Notes under the pieces: generated by a model | Seen by the model: only the letters and a program-made list of their open reading frames with translations | Database searches by the model: none | Told to the model about the DNA's origin: nothing | Assembly: GCA_002943765.1 (NCBI GenBank) | Contig: PQWQ01000007.1 | Coordinates: forward strand, 560,501-624,500 | Length of the DNA stretch: 64,000 nt | Reading direction: 5' to 3' | Source: Psoroptes ovis | Taxonomy: Eukaryota; Arthropoda; Arachnida; Sarcoptiformes; Psoroptidae | Part shown: positions 11,241 through 23,659 of the stretch, piece after piece | How the letters are laid out: each line of letters opens with the position of its first letter | Numbering within the stretch: position 1 is the first letter of the stretch | Program-made: the position numbers and the translations under genes

Positions 11241-14200
11241 TCAAAAATATGTCTCCTGTTCCAGCCAACAGCCTGGATATTTACGAATTATTAGTCGTCG
11301 TATTTCATCAAATACAAATATAAGAATAGCGAATGGAATCGGTAGCAACCACCATGAGAATCTGCGATAGTTTTGATTGAATAGGATTAATTATTGATTC
11401 ATCGATTTGAATTTTCGGAAAACAATACATACTTCAAGGGTTGTGTCCGTAATAAAAGTGGCATACCAGGACAATAAGTGAAGAATATGGCCAATGCAGT
11501 TTCGAAGAATAAGGCAAAATTTAAAACATGATTACTGTTCAAAGGGAATTCGGAATTGATGATGTCAATGATCATTCTTAATTTGGATTATTGCACTTAC
11601 TTCATTTTCTGTTCAAAAATTGAATTACGCCGTGTTTTACGTATAATCAAATCTGCCCATTGAACAATAACAATTGTTACGAAAAAAGCTGTTTGACATA
11701 CATGTTCCAATTTTTTACGTTGTACATATGTCCATTCTTGTCCACATGCATCCGATAAATCATTGATGGCTGGATTATCCCAACTTGTACGTAAACCGAA
11801 CAGAATCCAACCCCAAAAACCATGTTCAGCCATAATGGCAAAATACGAGAAAAATCCAGCCGATGCTTCAATTACACCGATCAAACCGTATGATGAAAAA
11901 ATCATTCGAGAATTGACTAATCTATCATGTAGCGGGTCACGAGGTTTTCTTTGCATTATGTCTGATTCACCTTTTTCATATGCATATGAAATGGCCGGTA
12001 CCATGTCTGTGCCAAGATCAATAAATAAAATTGTTATCGTACCCAGCGGTAGTGGAATATTGAATAAAATAAAACTCAAAAATGGTGTAATTTCAGGAAT
12101 ATTGGATGTCAATGTGTAGGCGATTGATTTTTTCAGATTATCAAAAATTAATCGACCTTCTTCGATTCCAGTGACTATTGATGCAAAATTATCGTCCAAC
12201 AGAATCATATCAGCAGCTTGTTTCGATACATCTGAACCAGCTATACCCATAGCTACACCGATATCAGCTTTTTTAAGCGCAGGTGAATCATTGACACCGT
12301 CACCAGTTACAGCTACAATTGCACCTTGACGTTGACAACCTTCAACAATTATCAATTTTTGTTGTGGTGATGTACGGGCAAATACAATCTCTGGAAAACA
12401 GCGAAGAGCATGATCAAGATCAGTTTCAGACATTTCTTTCAAATCTTGACCATGAATAACAGCAGCTTTAGCTTCAAATGGATTCACAGCTTTCACAGGA
12501 ATATTTTTTCTTAATGCAATATCTTCGATCGTTTCATTACCCTCTGAAATGATTCCTACAGCTTTAGCTATAGCTTTAGCAGTGATAGGATGATCTCCTG
12601 TTACCATGATAACTTTAATGCCAGCACTACGACATTTGGCAACAGCATCAGGCACAGCAGCACGTGGTGGATCAATCATTGAAATTAATCCTAAAAATCT
12701 TAAATTAACCAAAGGAATATTCATCAAATCAGCATTAAATTGATATCCTTTTGGATATTCATCTTCGGGCAACTCTAAATCACATAAACCAATGACACGT
12801 TCTCCCATTCCGCCTAATTTTAAATAAGCATCATTGAATTGTTTTTTCCAATGATTATCCAAAGATTTTTCTTCACCGTCAACATAAATTGTTGAACAAC
12901 GATCTAAAATACGTTCAGGTGCACCTTTCATACACAATAGATAACTACCTTTTGGATGATAATGTTCATGAATTGTTACATGATATTTATTCGTTGAATT
13001 GAATGGTATTTCAAATATTTTTCGATATTTTGATCGATAATTCATAACGTTACCGGTGGAAATTTCCATACATTTTAATATGGCTATTTCGGAAGCATCT
13101 CCTGTGCATTCACTGAAAAAAAGATGAAAATTGGTGAAATCGAATACAAATCATGACCTGAACTAACCGTTTCAAAACTGGTTCATTCATTTGATCAGCT
13201 CTGAATTCAGCACGACTACAAAGTGTTGCGCAACGTTCCAATGCTCTATATTCTTCAGAATTTTTATCAATTTTCATACCACTTTGATTTTCAGTGGTAT
13301 CAATTTCAATAATATGATTATTGAACCACATATGTGATACTGTCATACGATTTTGGGTCAATGTTCCAGTTTTATCCGAACAAATCGTAGATGTTGAACC
13401 TAATGTTTCGACTGCTTCTAAATTTTTCACCAAACAATTTTTCTTTGCCATACGTTTAGCTGTCAACGTTAAACAAACGGTTACGGTTGCCAATAAACCT
13501 TCCGGTACATTTGCAACAATAATACCGATTAAGAAGATGACAGCATCTACTATGCCATATCCAATGGACAATGCTATTATCAAGAAGCTTACGCCGAGAA
13601 AAATGGCCACACCAGTTATGATATGAATGAAATGTGCTATTTCTTTGGCAATCGGTGTATCATTCACATCTAAATTCGAAACAAGATTAGCAATTCGACC
13701 CATAATTGTACGATCACCAGTATTGACAACGACACCGGTAGCGGTACCTTCAATACAATTAGTTGAAAAAAATGCCAAATTTTTCGTTTCCAGCGGATTT
13801 TCACTAGTACATCCATTCGTTCGTAAAATTGGCTCGGATTCACCAGTCAATGATGAATTATCAACTTTGAAACCATGTGAATCAATGACACGCATATCGG
13901 CTGGTATTCGATCACCAGCTTTTACATGTATGATATCACCTACGACTAATTGTTCGGCTAATATTGAATTTTTTTGACCATTTCGTGTTACAATGGCATA
14001 TTGGGGAACTAAATTGTTGAACGATTCCATAATTGCCGATGATTTAGCTTCTTGATAATAGGAGAATATACCCGTAATTATGACAACAATTGCTAAAACT
14101 AAACCAAGATAAAGCTATCAAAGAAAGAAATTGATTATATATGGAATCGAATCATCCATTTGATTTAAATTACATTGTCTAATTGATCTGGTTGAATTGC

Positions 14201-14509
14201 GGTCGCAACGAAACAAAGTATGGCACCGATCCATAATAACATGGCGAAACCGCCGAATAAATGTTTACAGAATTTAAGCCATTTTGGTGTTGTTTTTGGT
14301 GGTGTCAAAGCATTCAAACCATTACGTTTAAGTAAATCAGCAGCAATTTCAGCCACATGACCATATGAAGGATCTTTGATCCCAAAGCGTTCGCACAATT
14401 CTTCAAGTGCAATTCGATGTTCATCCATTACGACTTCATGTTTAAGGCTATCGATATTTTTTTCAGCCGGTTTTGATTGTTTAGAACCCTTTGAATGATT
14501 GAAATTCAT
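11241..14509 (-). CDS. ATP1A (Atpalpha): Na+/K+-transporting ATPase alpha subunit
   Basis: Five exons: 14509-14174, 14114-13168, 13112-11601, 11534-11433, 11361-11241; total 1005 residues, the family's usual length (about 1000-1023). This P-type pump of the plasma membrane exports 3 Na+ for 2 K+ per ATP. Visible motifs: TGES in the actuator domain, VANVPEGLLATVTVCLTLTA in M4, the phosphorylation motif CSDKTGTLTQ (Asp at about residue 359), hinge motif TGDGVNDSPALKKADIG, M5 'TLTSNIPEITPFL', M6 'IDLGTDMVPAISYAYE', and the C-terminal ending WLEQETYF, close to the canonical KETYY. M1 ends GAILCFVATAIQ and M2 begins LDNLYLG; the loop between them is several residues shorter than in vertebrates and flies. 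Each splice junction restores conserved sequence. The 1.5 kb upstream is intergenic and should hold its promoter. Confidence 0.98.
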
Positions 14510-16020
14510 GATTTCAAATATTTTTAAATCTTAAAATTGATTTAATCGAAGAAGTAATTACCATTTTGATAGAACTTGTACATTTGAATAAGTTAAAATG
14601 AATTAAAAGGGTTTACAGGGTTAAAGTTATTACAAAATCAATCAATTAATCGTAATCAAAAGCTACAAATAATTCAGATTCGAAATTAAATAAAACAATT
14701 GTTGAATGATAATAATAATCCATGTGTGTACAACATCAAAACTAAGACAATGATTTAAATGATAAACTTTGGCTAATGATAAATGATTACGATTTGTTGT
14801 AATTAATTAATTAAAATTAAATTTAAAATTCTAAAATTTAATCTCAATCAGTTCAAATTAATTAAAATTTATGTCTCGGGACTCATTATTTCGGTCTATT
14901 TTGTGTAATAAAAATTAAATCTTTAATCAATGATTTATTGAATCATAAATCGTTGATTTATTATATATGATCCGATTATTATCTTATCATTATCATTATC
15001 ATCTGTTTTTTAATTATTATTATTATGATTGCACACATTTAAAAAAATTATTGATGCTAAATTTACCCTTAATTTTCCATTTCAAAATTTCTAAAATCTA
15101 TTTTTAAATTCTAAGACTATACATTTGTATGATTTATTTTGATGACAAAAATTGAAAAAAAAATTGATAATAATCATAATAATTATGATTATAAGGTCCA
15201 AATTCCATATAAATATTCCATCATTCATAATTATATCTAATTTGGTCTAATCATGAGGTCTAATTCATTTAATTTGATGATTTTTCATTGAAAATCATTG
15301 ATTTATTTCACCTCAATACCTTGACGAAAATTGTTGAAAGATAATGCCACAAATTCAGGTGCATTTTCAATCTTGAAATTGAAATTAATTCGATTAATTT
15401 ATGTAACATGTCAAAAATCAGTGCAATCATCTGATGTACGTCATTTGCTCAATAATTAATTGGTTGTTTTGAAATAAATATTTCCAATAATTAAATAATG
15501 CATGATCAAGATGTGAAGATTACTTTTCGATATCCATTTAAAAGTTTTTTGCCATTTCAACCTTGAATTTGTTATTACTTTCACTTGTGATATTAAAACT
15601 ATGATCGACCATATCCAATTATCGGTTCATCTTTTGAATTTATTTTTCGAATGATTTTTTTTTTTGTAATAAAATCTTTGATTTAAGATCAAATATCAAA
15701 AATTAAGGTGTATGATATAAAAATTCAAATCAAGGTTTTTGCAGGTGAAATTTTCCAAATTTTCAATATTTCTTGAGTATTAAAACCGGTTATTCTGGTA
15801 CTTTTGTACTTTGATCATTACAAATATGTTCGAACATGATTTGTTTTGCTTTCTATTCAATACCCAATGACCATTCTGATGATGATGATGATGATGATTA
15901 TGTTGTCGATATAAAAGTGGATTGAAAAACATTCAACTATTTGATTATTACCAATTGAATTGTTTGTTTGTTTATCATTGTTTATCAATTATTAGTTTCA
16001 AAAGAAATTGTTCGAGAAAA
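14510..16020. other. intergenic between divergent ATP1A and cuticle-protein genes
   Basis: AT-rich DNA containing the upstream regions of both flanking genes. Short low-complexity tracts (ATTATTATTATG near 15020, GATGATGATGATGATGATGA near 15880) are present. No coding exon was recognised. Confidence 0.5.
15910..15917 (+). promoter_or_regulatory. TATA box of the 298-residue cuticle-protein gene
   Basis: TATAAAAG lies 111 bp before the start codon, with a possible initiator 'CATTCAAC' about 22 bp downstream. A strong TATA box is common in highly expressed cuticle genes. Inferred from sequence only. Confidence 0.55.
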
Positions 16021-16996
16021 ATGTTAATTTTCAAAGTAAATTTATTGAATTAAAATATTTGAATTTACAATTTTTCTATTTCATGTTCCATATATATTTT
16101 CTTTCGGTTTTCAGGCTATTGTTTTGTTCGGTGTTGTTGTCACATCATCATTGGCCCAGTTTTCAGGTGGCTATGTTGGTAGTCGTTTAGCATCGAGTGG
16201 TGGTTTTATCGGTAATTCTGGCTTGTTAAATGGTGGTGGTTATGTTGGCCATCAAAATATTCCTTTAGTACAAAGTGGTGGCTTTGTAGGCCATGATAGT
16301 ATCGGTGTTCGATCATATCCAATCGATCAAACATATTATTCGCATCCATATTCAATAGATTCATCGATCAATCAGATACCTTCTTCATATAATTATCATG
16401 GATTATCTCATATACCATCAATTTATGGTTCACCATATCAATCCTATGGAACAATTGGAAGATATCGCCGTAGTATTGATGGAATTCGTACACACGATAA
16501 ATCACCAACTGTTTATTATGGTATTGATCAACCTTATAATCAAGCACCAAGACCAGTGATCAATAAACCAGTTGTATCACCATCATCATCATCTTTCACC
16601 TCCTCCTATACATCATCATCATCATCGTATGATCAATCAAACAAATATTCAACAACAAAAAATGAAGATGATATACCACATCCATATCAATTTTCATTAC
16701 AAACACAAGATGATGGTAATGGTACTGCTACATGGACACAACAAGAAGAATCGACTGGTGATGGTGTGATCACTGGTTCATACACCATTCAAGATCCATT
16801 AACAGGTACAATTCGTATCGTAAATTATCGTGCCGATGATGATGGTTTTCATGCCGATATTCAATCAAATGAACCAGGTATGGTCGATTCACAACCGGCC
16901 AATGTATTGATACGAAAAATTCAATCAGGCTATTCATCAGCACCGACTGTCAATGCGCAACCAAAACAATATGCAAAACCAAAAGCATATTATTAA
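16021..16996 (+). CDS. cuticle protein with RR chitin-binding domain, 298 residues
   Basis: Two exons: a 15-nt first coding exon 16021-16035 (MLIFK) and 16115-16996. The split inside the signal peptide (MLIFK then AIVLFGVVVTSSLAQ) is typical of arthropod cuticle genes. The mature N-terminus has repeated GG[YF][VI]G motifs (GGYVGSR, GGFIG, GGYVGHQ, GGFVGHD), then Ser/Tyr/Pro-rich sequence with a dibasic RYRRSID site. The C-terminal part has the Rebers-Riddiford (chitin_bind_4) domain: 'PYQFSLQTQDDG', 'GVITGSYTIQDPLTG', 'IRIVNYRADDDGFHADI'. It is predicted to be a secreted structural protein of the chitin exoskeleton. An RR-1 versus RR-2 call would need a profile search. Confidence 0.93.
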
Positions 16997-19510
16997 ATGA
17001 AAAACATGATTGTCAAATAATTCAAATGATTTCTCAGCTTTTTCCTAATGTTTTCAATGAGAAATGAAAAAAATGTGTTGAATTTAATTTAAAAATTTGA
17101 AATTTTAATTCTTATGAACAAATTTTGATTAAAAGTTTTTCGTTATTTTTCAAAACAACATAACAATACATGCATCAAATCGAAGATGATCATGGACATT
17201 GAATCGAATTTCCCCATATCTCTATTCGATCAATGTCCATTCAAATCAATGTTTAAGTTTATTCAAAACCATTGAAATATCGATAATCAATCAATTGATT
17301 GATTATCACACGAAGAAAAAAATTTCATTGAAGTTGTATTTGCACAAATTTTATTTATTTTTCAAATTAAAATTTGAAATTTCTATTTTTCTTTTTATTA
17401 ATTCATTTCGCATATTCAAAAAATGAATGAATAGACGAATGATGATGTTTTAAATCGGTTTGAATGCCAAATAAACATTTGCAATGTGTTTGTGTTTACC
17501 ATTTATGATTTTTGAGAAAATCAAACAAAACAAATACATTGGAAACTTATTCGAATTGAAAATGGAAAATCAAATCAATCATTTTCCAATTCATTTCTTT
17601 CTTTTCAGTTTTTTCCCAATTGAAACAAATGAAACATTTTCGATTCAAATTTTGAATCAAAACCAATACCATCACCACACACATAGACATATGTGCGCGC
17701 ATCATTGATTCGTTATGAACATCAAACAAATGAGAATATTTGATTTATTTTTGTTCATCAGCCATAGAAACTATATCATTTTTTGATTAAAATCAAATAT
17801 TTGTGGTTTCTTTTTATCAAGGTTAACCACAAATGATGGTGATGATGATCTTAGTGAATATGATTCCATTTCAATCGAATGTATTCATTTCACATGTGTG
17901 TTCCATCAAATGTGTTATAGAATTACATTCAATCGAATGATGATGTCCATGATCATTATCAGGGTGGTGGTGATTGTGGATGATGATTGTTTATGATGAG
18001 GGTACTTTTGTTATCAGCTCCCTTGATCATGGTTTAGGTTGAAGGGTTTTAATTTTTGTTTTTTTTTCAAACAAAATCTTAGATAACAATTTGTTCTTGA
18101 ATTGAATATATCACAAGTGTGTTTCTATTCACAAGATTTTAGGTTCATTCAACGAATCAAATCCCCAAAAAATTCAAAATTCAAAGCTTAAGGTGTTTGA
18201 TTCAAAAACTAAAAATACAAAATGAAAAATTCAAAAATGAAAACCTTGAAACAGCAAAAAGATTAGTGGAATGAATTTATTTTTTGAATTTTCAATATTT
18301 TTCCAAAATAAAAAATACAATAAATAAATAAATGAATGAATCAATAATGATGGATCGATTCATTGATGTGCATTGAAACAATATTCTGTGATGATTATCA
18401 TTGTTATTATGTGATTGACTATTATTAATAATAATCCTTTATGGATTTAAATCTTTTTTATTATTATCCTCGGTGTAATAATATTGTTCAAAAATAAATA
18501 AATTAATCAAAATGTTATTTATTTAAAATTTTTCGTTTCAATTTTCAAGACTATATTTTAAAGAAATAATTATTAAAAATCATGATTTTAAAATGGATAT
18601 ATGCAACAGCTTTTATCTGAAGAAAATCTTTGATTTCAATTTATAATTCTCACATTTAAAATTCTGAATAATCTATATTCTTCGATTTATCCTTTTATTC
18701 TTATCTTCTATCTTTGATTTCTGAAGAAAAGAAAAATAATTGTATCAAAATTCAATTCAAATTTAAGTAAATTCAAATTCAATCACAGTGATTTTTAATT
18801 GAAATTATCATAAATATTCAATTTTTAAATGATGAATTTGAATCGAAATTTGAATTTGAATCATTTTCTGTCGTTTTTGACCGAATTTGACCGAAAATCG
18901 ATTGTAATTAACAATTGACAATTGTTTTAAAAAAGTCAAATGAATAAATCATAAAAATCTTGGTCAAATATATCGCCATAAATAATATCGTCTGTTGACC
19001 ATCGTCTCGTGCTCTCTTTTCAGTCATCTCTATCACTTTAACAGACTCAGACGCGCACACATATCTTTTCACCATGAGTAGGTGTCAATTAATCGCATTT
19101 AATTTGAATTAATAGTATTGGTGCTAATCATCATCATATGATGGTAAATGACATATAAATGTATTGACTTTGAATATTTTCTAAAATATTCACACCTACA
19201 AATAATTGCTTTGGTGTGATGTATGAAAAAATTCGATCAATCCGAATCAAATCAATCATTTGTCACATTTAATTATTAATAAATACAATTGTGAAAATTA
19301 TTTAAATTTTCAATCAATTAAAAATGATAATTATATTTATTTATTTGTTTATATATGAATTATTCATTTGAATATATTTGAATGAATAAATAAATAATTA
19401 TTTAGAATAAATTACAATTGTTTTCAAATTCAAATTTCAATTATTGATGTGAATTGAAATAAATGAATGACAAATGTGTAGCGAAATATTATTCAATAAT
19501 TTTAATATTA

Positions 19511-19590
19511 TTAGATTGTCCGTAAAGTTCTGGCCGATTTTCATAAGCAACTCTATCGATTAAGCAAAATGAACTTTTCGGACAATCTAA
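19511..19590 (-). mobile_element. mariner-derived MITE, copy A
   Basis: An 80-bp non-coding element with terminal inverted repeats TTAGATTGTCC...GGACAATCTAA, flanked on both sides by TA, the target duplication of Tc1/mariner elements. It is homologous along its full length to copies B and C but inserted in the opposite orientation. It carries no transposase and would need one supplied elsewhere. Confidence 0.8.
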
Positions 19591-19864
19591 TAAATTTATG
19601 GATAAATGAATTATTCATTCGTTTTTTTTTGAAATTTCAAATATCGCATGATGATTGAATATAAAGGTATATTCATCATCATCATGAATTCTAATTTACA
19701 AATTTTCTAATTTTCAATTCAATAATATTCAATATTTCTTCAATTCATTATTATTTACATTTACACGTCAAATTATAAATGATAATTTCACAGATTTCAA
19801 ACAATTTCACTTTTGTTTGTTTCTTTCGTTCATTTTTCACAATTTTTTTCCATTGAGATTCATA

Positions 19865-19945
19865 TTAAGCTGTCCAAAAAGTTCATTTTGCTTAATCGAA
19901 TAGAGTTGCTGTTGAAAATCGCCCAGAACTTTCCGGACAACCTAA
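19865..19945 (+). mobile_element. mariner-derived MITE, copy B
   Basis: An 81-bp element, TTAAGCTGTCCAAAAAGTTC at the left end and the inverted GAACTTTCCGGACAACCTAA at the right, flanked by TA. The interior (TTGCTTAATCGAATAGAGTT) matches copies A and C. It lies 274 bp from copy A in the opposite orientation. Confidence 0.8.
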
Positions 19946-20574
19946 TACATTTCCAAAATCGAAAGAGTGACAATGATGAAAAATTGAATTTCTTATTGTA
20001 CACACACAGAGTGAATTTACCTTATTTTTTGTGGTTGTTGCTTTGTTTGTTTGAATCAATGATATTCAATCATTTCATTTGTTATCAATTCAAAATTGAT
20101 CGTACAAATATAAATAGCAAATGATTGAATTCTAGCCATCATCATCATCCTATGATTATTGCATGTACATTTATGAACACTATTTGCTTTGGTTGTTGTT
20201 GCTTGCCCAATTCATTTATATTTTTCCCAAAAAATTCCATTTTTTTCGAAATTCATCATTCGTATTATCACTGCCATTCGTATTATTATTATTTCACATT
20301 ATTTTTGTCTGGAAAGATTATCAACTTTGTATTCATTGAAACAGACTGAATGATTTGTGATAACAAGCAGCCATAGCCACAGCCGAAGCAGCCAAGACAT
20401 ATTGTGCCTCAATTCGATTTAAATTCGAATTCAATCATTTAGTTTTGGAATTATTCATTCATTTATTCGTGAATTCTCCGACCGATCAATTGCCATTTTG
20501 AATTTAGAATTCAAACTTGAATCATCGCAAAAACTTTTTGAAAATTTCAAATCTCCAATTTAATTGAAATAAAA

Positions 20575-21204
20575 ATGAAATTCATCATTTTATCATTGGC
20601 TTTGGTCGCTGGTGTTGTTTATGGTCAGCCAAGACCACAAGGTTATTATGGTGCGATAGCTCCAATAGTTACTCCAATCAATTATGATGCCATTCGTTAT
20701 GTACCAGTATCGAAACCATCATCATTAGAATATGCAACATCAACATCAACATTGGCCGAACCACCAAAACCAATCGTATATGAATCGAAACCGCTTAAAA
20801 TTGAAACACCACCAAAAACATTGTCGGTCGAAAAAGACAAAGAAGAAGAAACATTCGTACCGCAACCATTCAATTATGCATATGATTTCGTCGATGAATT
20901 CGGCACACAAATGTCCCGAAGTGAACAAGGTAATTAAGAACTATTTTTATTTTTTATTCATGAACCAAAAATTAATTTTATCATAAATCTATGGTCAATG
21001 CTCAATGATCAATGAATAGCTGATGAAAGCGGTGTTGTACGTGGTTCATATTCATACCGTGATGTTAATGGTTTAGCACGTATCGTCAATTATATTGCCG
21101 ATGCTAGCGGTTATCGTGCTGAAATCCAAACCAATGAACCAGGCACTGAATCATCACAACCGGCTGATGTTGCTATTATTTCATCAAATCCATCCACTCA
21201 CTAA
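20575..21204 (+). CDS. cuticle protein with RR chitin-binding domain, 179 residues
   Basis: Two exons, 20575-20929 and 21020-21204 (90-bp intron). The signal peptide is MKFIILSLALVAGVVYG, cleaved before QPRPQGYYG. A Pro/Glu/Lys-rich linker (about 40-95) leads to the RR domain: 'PFNYAYDFVDEFGTQMSRSE' spans the end of exon 1 and exon 2 continues 'GVVRGSYSYRDVNGLARIV', 'NYIADASGYRAEIQTNEPG'. The intron falls inside the RR domain, as in the 227-residue paralogue at 22734-23659, which supports common descent. It is predicted to be a secreted chitin-binding cuticle component. It starts at the first ATG and, unlike its two neighbours, the signal peptide is not split by an intron. Confidence 0.93.
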
Positions 21205-22733
21205 ATAATCGATCGGACTTGGAATGAACTTCAATGGATCAATTTAGCAAGAACAAGATTATCTCTCTCTCTCAACAAAACTTTTCAATTCACTGTGGTC
21301 AAAAAAATTTTCAAAATAAAATAATGCGGTAATTTTTGTGGTCACCATTGGACCATTCATTACTTATCAAATTCCAAAATTTCAAACAATTTTTGTTTTT
21401 TTTTTTGTTTCGGTCAAAAAATGATTCATAACACCTGTTGCACTTAATTGAAAAAATAAAACTGCCAAATTTCAAATTTTTTCAAAAAAAAATATTTGTC
21501 ATTTTAATGGCGAGAAGGCGCCAGTGTTTTCAATTATTTGAATTTTTGAAAATTCAAATTTGCTTAGTCAAATTCAAAAATTAATTTGTCAAATTTTCAA
21601 TTTTTTTGAATTTCTTCAAATTACTTTGACAAACTCAAAGTTCAATCCTATTCGATCGATTCAAGTTCATCGAATAGATTGGTTTTTCAATTTAAGATTT
21701 CAATTTGTTTGCCTTCAATTTTTAATTTTTTCATCGAAGCATTGCTTTCATTGTGATTACAATTCAACAAAATCCTTTGTCTATCAAGTGATTATGTGTC
21801 CAAAACAATTGTTCATTTTGAATATTCGTCAAACAATCAGCCAAACAATGAATCAAACAATTTATTTAATCTGACAATGACCAGTGTAATTGATCAAATG
21901 GAATTGATCAATCAATCGACCAGCAAATAATCGATCAATTGACAAACAAATCGACCAAACAATCAATCAATCGTGGATTCAAGGTAAAAATGTTTTTATT
22001 TTATTTGAAATTTTTGCATAAATTTTACAAAATCAAAAATTATTATTAATAATAATCAATTTTTCAAAGCAATTCTTGTGCAATATCCACATAAAGATTC
22101 ATAGATAGATTGCTTGATGATATTTGTATTTTTTAAATCTTGAATTTAGTAATTTGAATTATAATTTGAAGATAAATGAAAGCTTTTATTTTGATAAATG
22201 TTTCTTGTTTGTTTGTTTGTTTGTGTTTCCACATACTGTTTTTGTATGAAATTTTGTAATTTCTATGAGGTTTTGCTGTGTATTTTTTCTCAATTATCTG
22301 TTATTTTTGAATTTGTAAATTTTGAATTTGAATTTGTGAATTTGTAATTGAATTTTCGAAATGGATGTGTGTGTCAATTTGATTTGTAATTTTGTAAAAA
22401 AGTAATTTATCTTTGTGTCTTTGTGTGTGTGTGACAGTCTGTGTGAATATTTGTAAAATTGAATATGTGTGTAATATTAGTGTTTGGAACTTTTTCGAAA
22501 AATGTTATTGAGAATTGCATATATTATTAAATATACGTTATTTTATGATTATAAAAAAAACAAAGATCATAACTAGATTAACATTAAATGTATTCATTAT
22601 TATCATTGGATTTCATTCATTTTTTTCGTAAAATTTTATTTAATTTTATTTGAAAGAAGAAAAAAAAATTATTTATTTATTTAAAAGGGTCATTCATTTA
22701 AAATCAACGGACTATCGAATGAAATCAATTAGT
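21205..22733. other. intergenic between convergent cuticle genes
   Basis: Contains the 3' flanks of both genes, CT and TG-rich simple runs (TCTCTCTCTC near 21262; TGTTTGTTTGTTTG near 22206; TGTGTGTGTG near 22422) and otherwise AT-rich DNA. No gene was recognised. Confidence 0.5.
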
Positions 22734-23659
22734 TTAGTGAGCTGGTGGTGCTGATGATCGATATTCAGCATCGGCAGTTGATGATGTTTGTGTACCTGGT
22801 TCATTGGTTTCAACATCGGCACGGAAACCTTTTTCATCCGAAACATATCGTACGATACGGGTGTAACCTAGAAATTTTGATGTTGGGTTTTGGTTTTGAA
22901 AATAAATTGAATGAATTTAAAAAATTAATGATATTCGATTTGAATTCATGATTCGAAATAATAATTACCTTCTGGTGTGGTGAATGAATATGAACCAGAG
23001 ACAATACCATTTTCACTGGTTTCACTTCGTTTCAAGTTCATACCGTATTCATCGCTTTCATCGAATGAGAAAGCATATGGAGCGACTGGTGTACCTGGTT
23101 CATAGGTATCTTCTTCAACAGTTGGTGCTGGTGGAGCGGTAAATTGAAATCGAGCTGGAGCTGGTGCTGGTGCTGGTGCAGCGATTTCAATTCTGGCCGG
23201 TGCTGGTGCTGGAGCTGGAGCAGCTACTTGAATTCGGGCTGCAGCTGGTTGTTGAAACAATTGAAATTGTGGTTGTTGAGCGGCAACTGTAACGGTTTGT
23301 GGTTGAGCAACAAATTGCAATGATGGTTGTTGAAGAACTCGGATACCGGCAATAGCTGGAGCAGCAGTACCGGCCAAAAAGAATTGTGGTTGAGCAGCGG
23401 TCAAGCCAATATTTTGAACACCACCAAGTGGAATTACACGAACACCGGCATTTGGTAAAAATTGACCATAAGCAACGGCAACAGTGGCCAAAGTGAAGAT
23501 AATCTGTAATTATTCAAAGGAAATTCAAGAAGATAAAATCAAATCCAAAGGGTTAATCGAATGAAGATTTCAAAAATTTCAAAATTTCACAAAATAATCA
23601 AAAAAAATTGAAAAAAAAAATGGAAATAAAATCGAAATTCGAACCTTGGCGAACATCAT
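22734..23659 (-). CDS. Ala/Pro-rich cuticle protein with RR domain, 227 residues
   Basis: Three exons: 23659-23645 (MMFAK), 23503-22969, 22867-22734. The signal peptide is split after MMFAK and continues IIFTLATVAVAYG. The mature N-terminus is Ala/Gln/Pro-rich with repeated APAPAPAR[IF] units (about residues 105-135). The RR domain follows: 'PYAFSFDESDEYGMNLKRSE', 'GIVSGSYSFTTPEG', then exon 3 'YTRIVRYVSDEKGFRADV'. The intron position within the RR domain equals that of the gene at 20575. It is predicted to be a secreted chitin-binding exoskeleton protein. A second possible first exon lies at 24279-24268 (see finding). Confidence 0.92.

Larger units (their letters stand above)
16997..20574. 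other. 3.6-kb gene-poor region with two short mariner-derived elements
   Basis: AT-rich DNA between two plus-strand cuticle genes. It holds the inverted-repeat elements at 19511-19590 and 19865-19945 and a GC-richer patch at about 18990-19080 that may be a promoter and leader exon (see findings). Reading frames in it are short, lack domain features and do not look coding. Confidence 0.5.

Noticed and set aside
20299..20400. 33-codon minus-strand frame starting MSWLLRLWLWLLVITN, signal-peptide-like
   Set aside because: The Leu/Trp run derives from a short imperfect repeat (GCAGCCATAGCCACAGCCGAAGCAGCC); no continuing exon was found.
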